Made by a program: the position numbers and the translations under genes. The notes below the pieces were generated by a model. That model worked only from the letters and a program-made list of their open reading frames with translations. It did not search any database and was not told the DNA's origin. A DNA stretch of 64,000 bases from Spinacia oleracea (lineage: Eukaryota; Streptophyta; Magnoliopsida; Caryophyllales; Amaranthaceae): contig NC_079488.1 of assembly GCF_020520425.1 (NCBI RefSeq), forward strand, positions 4,565,747 to 4,629,746, given 5' to 3'. Positions 57,865-64,000 of this stretch are shown piece after piece (position 1 is the first letter of the stretch; the number at the start of each line of letters is the position of its first letter).

Positions 57865-60800
57865 ATGGCAAACAACAATCAAAACATCATCATGGGTTCT
57901 GAGCTTATGGTCAAGCTGAACCTATCAAATTTTCTTGAATGGGAAGCTAAGCTAGTTGAAATAATCAGACTCAATGGACTTGAGTATGTACTATTACATC
58001 CCATGCCAAGCTACTATGCCAGAGACATGACCCCTGAAAGATTTTCCGCCTGGGATGCGGATCTCAAAAGGGTTATGAGTCTCATGCTGAACAATATCCC
58101 TGATGAATGGGCTAGAAGGTTTGTAGCTTATGAACCTTTTACGCTCATCAAGAATCTGAGGGATATCTGTCGTGGAAGCACGGAGGACAGGGACCTGAAC
58201 GTCCATGAGTTCATTGAATCAATGTCTGGTCTAAAGGTTAGTTCTCCCAACAGGTGTTATAGGATGGAAGTCCAAGAAACACATGTTCAGCTCCTTCGCA
58301 CTAAACAGAGGGTAGGCGTCCCACTGAGGTTCCATGTGGATCTTATGCGTTCATACTTTGATCGCCTAAGTCTACTAGGAACACCAATAAGCGAAAGGAT
58401 GGCAGTCTCTATCTTGCTCAATTCACTACACAGTGGGTTTGGTCGCTTCAAGCAACTATACCTAAGTGAACCAAGAGAAGAAACAGTTGCAGAATTTGTT
58501 CACCTTGTCAGAAAGGCTGAGATAATACTGGACTGTGAAGCCAAAGATTTACTCAAGGCTAAAGGGAGACCGTTCAAGAAAAGTGGAAAGTCCAAGGGCA
58601 ATGCTAAATCAAAGCAGGACAAGTCTACATCAAGCTGTCTTTATTGTAATGGAATAGGCCACTACAAAAGAGAATGTTCAAAGCTAAAGGAAGATCAGAA
58701 GAACGGAACAGTCGTTCCATCTTCAGGTATTTTCGTTATAGACTGTATACTTGCTAATTCAACTTCTTGGGTATTAGATATAGGTTGTGGCTCACACTTA
58801 ATTATGTTCCAATCCACAGGGACTAAGAAGAAGTAGAAAGTTAAGCAAGGGTGAAGTCGACCTACGAGTGGGAAATGGAGCACGGATTGCTGCATTAGCT
58901 GTAGGAACTTATTATTTGTCGTTGCCCTCCGGGCTAGTTTTCGAACTGGAAGAATGTTTCCATGTTCCAAGTCTTACTAAAAACATCATTTCAGTTTCTT
59001 GATTAGATGCTAAGAGATTTTCCTTTTTAATAAAAGACAATAGTTGTTCGTTTTATTTTAAAGAGATGTTTTAGGGATCTGCTAGATTAGTCAATGGACT
59101 TTATTTATTAGATCACGACAAACAAGTTTATAACATAAATACCAAAAAGGCCAAAAAGGATGATTCAGATCTCACCTATCTGTGGCATTGTCGATTAGGC
59201 CATATAAACTTGAAACGCTTAGAAAGACTTCAAAAGGAAGGAATTCTAGAACCATTTGACTTAGAGGATTATGGTAAATGCGAATCATGTTTACTTGGCA
59301 AAATGACAAAGCAACCTTTCTCTAAAGTTGGAGAAAGAGAAACTGAACTATTGGGTTTAATCCATACAGATGTATGTGGACCAATGAGTACAAATGCTAG
59401 AGGTGGTTTCATCTACTTTATCAATTTCACTGATGACTTCAGTAGATATGGTTATGTCTACCTAATAAAGAATAAGTCTGAATCCTTTGACAAATTCAAG
59501 GAATTTCAGAGTGAAGTAGAGAATCAATTAGGCAAGAAGATTAAGGCATTGCGGTCTGATAGAGGCGGTGAATATCTGAGCTATGAATTTGATGACCATC
59601 TGAAAGAATGTGGAATTCTGTCAGAATTGACTCCTCCTGGAACACCACAATGGAATGGTGTGTCGGAACGGAGGAATAGAACCTTGCTAGACATGGTCAG
59701 GTCAATGATGGGTCAGGCCGAACTTCCAATAGAATTTTGGGGACATGCACTAAATACAGCTGCAATCACTATAAATAGAGCTCCGTCTAAAGCTGTCGGA
59801 AAGACTCTATATGAGTTATGGTTTGGAAAGCCTCCAAATGTGTCTTTTCTTAAGATTTGGGGATGTGAAGTATACGTCAAACGATTAATTTCAGACAAAC
59901 TTCATCCGAAATCTGACAAATGTATCCTTGTGGGCTATCCAAAGGAAACAAAGGGGTATTACTTCTACAATACATCTGAGAACAAGGTGTTTGTTGCTCG
60001 AGATGGTGTCTTTTTGGAGAAGAATCACATTTCCAAAATGACAAGTGGGAGAAAAATAGACCTCGAAGAAATTCGAGTCGAACAACAAACTCTAGAGAAT
60101 GCTCAAGATGACATTCAGGATGAAACTCAGAGATCTTTAGAAGAATCTGGTGAGAATCATGGCCAATCTAGAAATGTTACCCCGCGTAGATCGCAAAGAT
60201 ATAGATCTCAGCCGGAAAGGTACTTAGGTATTTTGACGAACGAGAGCTATGATGTTCTATTACTTGAAAGTGATGAACCTGCGACTTACAAACAAGCTAT
60301 GACGAGCCCTAGCTCCAAGCAATAGCAAGAAGCCATGCAATCTGAATTAGACTCCATGTCAGAAAACCAAGTATGGGATTTGGTCGATTTGCCAGATGGC
60401 TACCAAGCCATTGGAAGCAAATGGGTTTTCAAACTGAAAAAGGACAAGGATGGGAAACTTGAAGTTTTCAAAGCTAGATTGGTTGCAAAAGGTTACAGGC
60501 AAGTCCACGTTGTGGATTACGATGAAACCTTTTCACCAGTTGCAATGCTAAAGTCTATTCGGATAATGTTAGCAATCGCTGCATATTACGATTACGAAAT
60601 ATGGCAGATGGATGTCAAAACCGCTTTCTTAAACGGCGTTTTAACAGAAACTGTGTTTATGACACAACCTGAAGGTTTTGAGGATCCAAAGAATGCTAAA
60701 AAGGTATGCAAGCTAAAGAAATCAATCTACGGATTAAAGCAGGCATCCAGGAGCTGGAATATACGTTTTGATGAAGCAGTCAGTGACTTTGGTTTCATCA

Positions 60801-61855
60801 AGAACGCAGACGAATCTTGTGTATACAAGAAGGTCAGTGGGAGCAAAATTGCTTTTCTAGTATTATATGTCGACGACATATTACTTATCGGAAATGACAT
60901 TCCTATGTTGAACTCTGTCACGATTTGGCTTGGGAAATGTTTTTCGATGAAGGATCTAGGAGAAGAATAGTACATATTGGGCATCAAAATTTACAGAGAT
61001 AGATCTAAAAAGATGATTGAACTTAGTCAAAGCACTTATATCAATAAGGTGCTTGATAGGTTCAAGATGGCAGACTCCAAGCGAGGCTACCTACCCATGT
61101 CTCATGGAATGACTCTAAGCAAGACTCAGTGCCCAAAAACACTTGATGAGCGTAGACGAATGAATGGGATTCCATATGCATCATTGATTGGTTCAATAAT
61201 GTATGCTATGATATGTACACGCCCGGATGTTGCGTACGCACTCAGTGCTACGAGCAGATACAAGTCAGACCCAGGAGAGGCGCATTGGACTGCTGCCAAG
61301 AATATTCTGAAGTACCTGAAAAGGCACAAAGATAACTTCCTGGTCTATGGTGGAGATGATGAATTAATTGTTAAAGGCTATACGGACGCAAGTTTCCAAA
61401 CCGACAAAGATGATTTCAGATCACAGTCTGGGTTTGTCTTCTGCCTCAACGGAGGTGCAGTAAGCTGGAAAAGTGCTAAGCAAAGCACCATTGCGGATTC
61501 TACAACTGAAGCGGAGTACATTGCTGCACATGAAGCAGCAAAGGAAGGTATATGGCTAAGGAAGTTCATAGGTGAACTAGGTGTAGTCCCCTCCATTAAA
61601 GGACCAATAGCCCTGTATTGTGATAATAACGGAGCTATTGCACAGGCAAAGGAGCCTAGACACCACCAGAGAGTCAAGCATGTACTTCGTAGATTTCACC
61701 TTCTACGAGAGTTCGTTGAAAGAAAATAAGTCGAGATAAGCAAGATTGGAACTGATGACAACATATCAGATCCATTGACTAAACCTCTTCCGCAGGCGAA
61801 GCACAACTCGCACACTGCAGCTATGGGAATCAAGCATATTGGAGAATGGCTTTGA
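57865..61855 (+). pseudogene. Copia B gag-pol polyprotein, broken by one frameshift and several stops
   Basis: Starts at ATG 57865 (MANNNQNIIMGSE). Gag (UBN2-like) to about 58560; zinc knuckle CLYCNGIGHYKREC (58639-58680); protease site reads WVLDIGCGSH near 58770, with Ile where Thr/Ser is expected. A frameshift near 58830 moves to the pol frame, which holds stops at 59000, 59072, 60323, 60968 and 61727. The integrase zinc region (HCRLGHINL, CESCLLGK) is at 59185-59300; the integrase core has HTDVCGP, LRSDRGGEY and PQWNGVSERRN (59360-59680). RT has KARLVAKGY, MDVKTAFLNG and catalytic YVDD (60865-60880); RNase H has YTDA and STTEAEY. Natural end TGA 61853-61855. Not functional as it stands. 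Confidence 0.94.
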
Positions 61856-62560
61856 TATCCTTGTTTAATGTTTTAAAGTTTTAGAGTTTAAATCTTTGTA
61901 AAACATTATTGGTTAATCATTCACAATAAATGAATAGAATTCATTTTTCCATTTAATTTGTGGTTTATTAAATGATGAGTCCCTTCAATTTGACGATATA
62001 TTCCAGATAGACTGTTAGGACCAGTCCTGTGACTAAGAAATGTCTATCAAGTGAACTTGAATGTCAAAGGTTGAAAATGGTCCCTGGTCGGAGTTTTCTA
62101 TAAAATTGGACGCATAGAAAACGTTAGACGACTAGAATGCAAGATGACTAGTAGTTCTGTTTCTTGAACTATGTGGACATGGCAATGTCATAATCATTAA
62201 TTTGCATAGATACTTACTTTGGGAAGACTAGTATCGGACAGACCCATGAAACTTTACTGTAAGAGATGAAAATCTGTCATAAGTAAATTTCATAAAATTA
62301 TTAGACACTAAATCCTCAATACCTGAGTGATTTGAGATTACTTGTTTGAGAACTGGTTGCTTTGACGTTGACCAACCGTCACACCGTAAAAGGAGGCTAT
62401 AAAGGCAACGCTCAGGTAATCACCTATCAAACGAAGTCTAATCTGAAGATCGCAAGATTGGGATTGTCCTCCCATAAATCGGGATGAGATGCTTAAAAGT
62501 TGTACAAGGCCACTCGGAGAGCTAGAAACTGTGAAATGCATGGCCGTGCTCGGATGAATC
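61856..62560 (+). other. Copia B 3' non-coding region, 3' end deleted
   Basis: Colinear with copia A in reverse complement until GGATGAATC at 62560. The next 164 nt (including the hairpin seen at 7431-7456) and the first 222 bp of the LTR are gone. No coding. Confidence 0.75.
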
Positions 62561-63742
62561 AATGGCATTAAATACTCCATCTATGGATATTCGGAATCGA
62601 CGGATCTTGGTTTCAGTGGGAGCTGAGATCGTCACAAGGAAGAAATGAATACTCCGGAAACGATGATATTGCCAGAATTGGAAATATAGATCGTATCGGA
62701 AATATAAATATTATCCAAGTCGTAGATGTTACCGGAAACGGAAACATGGTACGTATCGGAAAATATTATCGGAAATGGAAATATTGCCGGAATCGGAAAT
62801 ATTGCCGGAAACGGAAATATTGTCAGAATCGGAAATATTATCGGAATCGGAAAATAATTCCGGAAACGGAAATATTAAATATTTGTTTGAAACGGAAATT
62901 AATTCCGGAATCGGAAATAATAAATATTGTTCGTATCGAAAATAAATTCCGAAAACCGGGAATTTTATCGGAAGCGTATCGTACGAATAAGCATCGGACG
63001 AGGCCTGCCGGACGAAGGCCTAGCACGAAGCCAGGCCATCGCCCAGCAAGCAATGGCGCGCCACAACACAACCCAAGGCTGCGGCAGGCCTACCGCAAGG
63101 CAGGCCCAGCGCGCAGCTTAGGCCATGGCAGCCTTGTGGGCTGCGGTAGCTCGCATGGGCTTCGTGGGCGTGTGGGCTGTGCGCGGGCATGGCCTACATG
63201 CTTGCGGGTCATGCTCGTGTGTGTGTTTGTGTCCATGCATAATTCCTAAAACTATTAGGATTTGATGTATGATTAAATTCCTATTCCTATTAGGATTATT
63301 TAATTAAATAGAGTCCTTGTAGGATTCTAAGTTTAATTAAATCGTATCCTACTAGGATTCCAGTTCCCTTTCCAAACCTCTATAAATAAGGGCCTAGGGT
63401 CATAATTTATACGGACGATTGAAGTATTCAAAGGGTAAGTTTTTGAAAGACAATTCAGCCACACTCTTGCACAATAATAACCGAAATTCCTAAGCATCTT
63501 AAGGGCGATTCTAGTTGGTCAATCTTGAGGCGGATCCGGACGTACTGTGGACTATCTACGGAGGGACGACACTTGGAGTCCTAAAGACTTGTTCTTGTTC
63601 GGTTCTGGCGCAGCTAGGGAAGGCACGCTACAAAGTGTATGCATCTATACTATGCTAAATGATTATGTGTAAATAATATGCTTTCCTGGATTTATGGTTT
63701 TTCCGCATGATTTATGTTTGTCATATGTATCATAACCTAACA
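62561..63742 (+). repeat. 3' LTR of copia B, 5' truncated (1182 bp)
   Basis: Aligns with 54036-55218 of the 5' LTR with only scattered differences, and ends ATAACCTAACA directly before GTGGT. Open frames at 62746-63249 are LTR sequence shared with the 5' copy. Confidence 0.92.
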
Positions 63743-64000
63743 GTGGTTGCCGATCACTTGTCTAGATTGAGGTATGACGATGGTAAGGGATCTACACCGA
63801 TTGATGATTCATTTCCGGATGATCATTTACTTGCACTTGCCAGTCAGTCACCATGGTTCGCAGATTTTGCTAACTACATTGTGGGGAGAATTCTTCCGGC
63901 CAATCTTTCATATCAACAGAAGAAGAAATTCCTACATGATGTCCGGTTTTACTTTTGGGACGACCCTTATTTGTTTCGTGAGACTGCTGAAGGGTTGTAC
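63743..64000 (+). pseudogene. Athila B pol, continuation (end of RNase H and integrase start)
   Basis: After the duplicated GTGGT the frame reads ADHLSRLRYDDGKGS and continues open to the window edge (FYFWDDPYLFRETAEG), the region leading into the integrase zinc-binding domain. It continues the frame cut at 53813. Incomplete at the window end. Confidence 0.88.

Larger units (their letters stand above)
53814..63742 (+). mobile_element. Ty1/copia element B (9929 bp)
   Basis: Exact 5-bp target duplication GTGGT (53809-53813 and 63743-63747). 5' LTR 53814-55218, tRNA-iMet-like primer site, 2.6-kb leader, gag-pol 57865-61855, 3' non-coding region, 3' LTR 62561-63742. The 3' LTR lacks the first 222 bp and the adjoining polypurine region. 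The two LTRs are otherwise very similar, so the insertion is fairly young. Same family as copia A. Confidence 0.95.
47641..64000 (+). mobile_element. Athila-like Ty3/gypsy element B (continues past window)
   Basis: 5' LTR 47641-49573, tRNA-Asp-type primer site 49579-49595, leader hairpin, gag-pol 49700-53813, interrupted by copia B (53814-63742) and resuming 63743-64000. It will continue with the rest of integrase, any env-position ORF and the 3' LTR outside the window. The element is inactive (stops, one frameshift, insertion). Confidence 0.88.

Overview
The window looks like a plant nuclear chromosome, probably a eudicot. It is AT-rich, has one intron-containing nuclear gene, and is otherwise packed with nested plant LTR retrotransposons (Ty3/gypsy chromovirus-like, Athila-like, Ty1/copia) and MITEs (Stowaway-like and hAT-like). 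I cannot fix the species from sequence alone. I see no tRNA, rRNA, CRISPR array or bacterial feature.

Left block, 1-21674: one decayed retroelement with others nested inside it. A degenerate Ty3/gypsy pol (1-1578, + strand) runs into its own 3' LTR (1579-3042, resuming at 20459-21674). That LTR is split by an antisense Ty1/copia element, copia A (3043-20453), flanked by TTATG/CTATG. Copia A carries a 2979-bp solo LTR (3804-6782, target duplication TCGCG, itself containing a 259-bp Stowaway-like MITE), a second solo LTR (8119-10962), and an antisense Athila-like fragment (12315 to about 19892). The Athila fragment has an LTR, a broken env-position ORF and a broken integrase. A deletion joins it to what remains of the copia 5' LTR.

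Gene block, 21675-29435: spacer, a 539-bp hAT-like MITE, then the only convincing host gene. This is a five-exon SET-domain protein of the Rubisco-LSMT/SETD3-like family (about 483 aa, + strand). Its third intron appears to be a GC-AG intron, and intron 1 holds a Stowaway-like MITE and a small repeat array.

Middle block, about 30.0-44.5 kb: no gene I can name. It consists of three diverged direct copies of a 3-5 kb unit, seeded with foldback elements (nested palindromes with arms up to about 100 bp), other inverted repeats and another hAT-like MITE.

Right block, 45855-64000: an Athila-type LTR, truncated at its 3' end, abuts a second Athila-like element (Athila B, from 47641 past the window end). 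Athila B has a tRNA-Asp-type primer site and a long gag-pol reading frame broken by a few stops and one frameshift. Copia B (53814-63742, perfect GTGGT duplication) sits inside the Athila B pol, which resumes at 63743.

The most interesting non-genic signal is structural. In three unrelated retroelement lineages a short perfect hairpin lies just upstream of, or overlapping, the polypurine tract at the 3' LTR. In two of these elements the hairpin-plus-tract module is duplicated, and the two hairpins differ by compensating base-pair changes. A second pattern is that each of the three Athila-type LTRs carries a cluster of GC-rich palindromes just upstream of its TATA-like box, with a different palindrome word in each.
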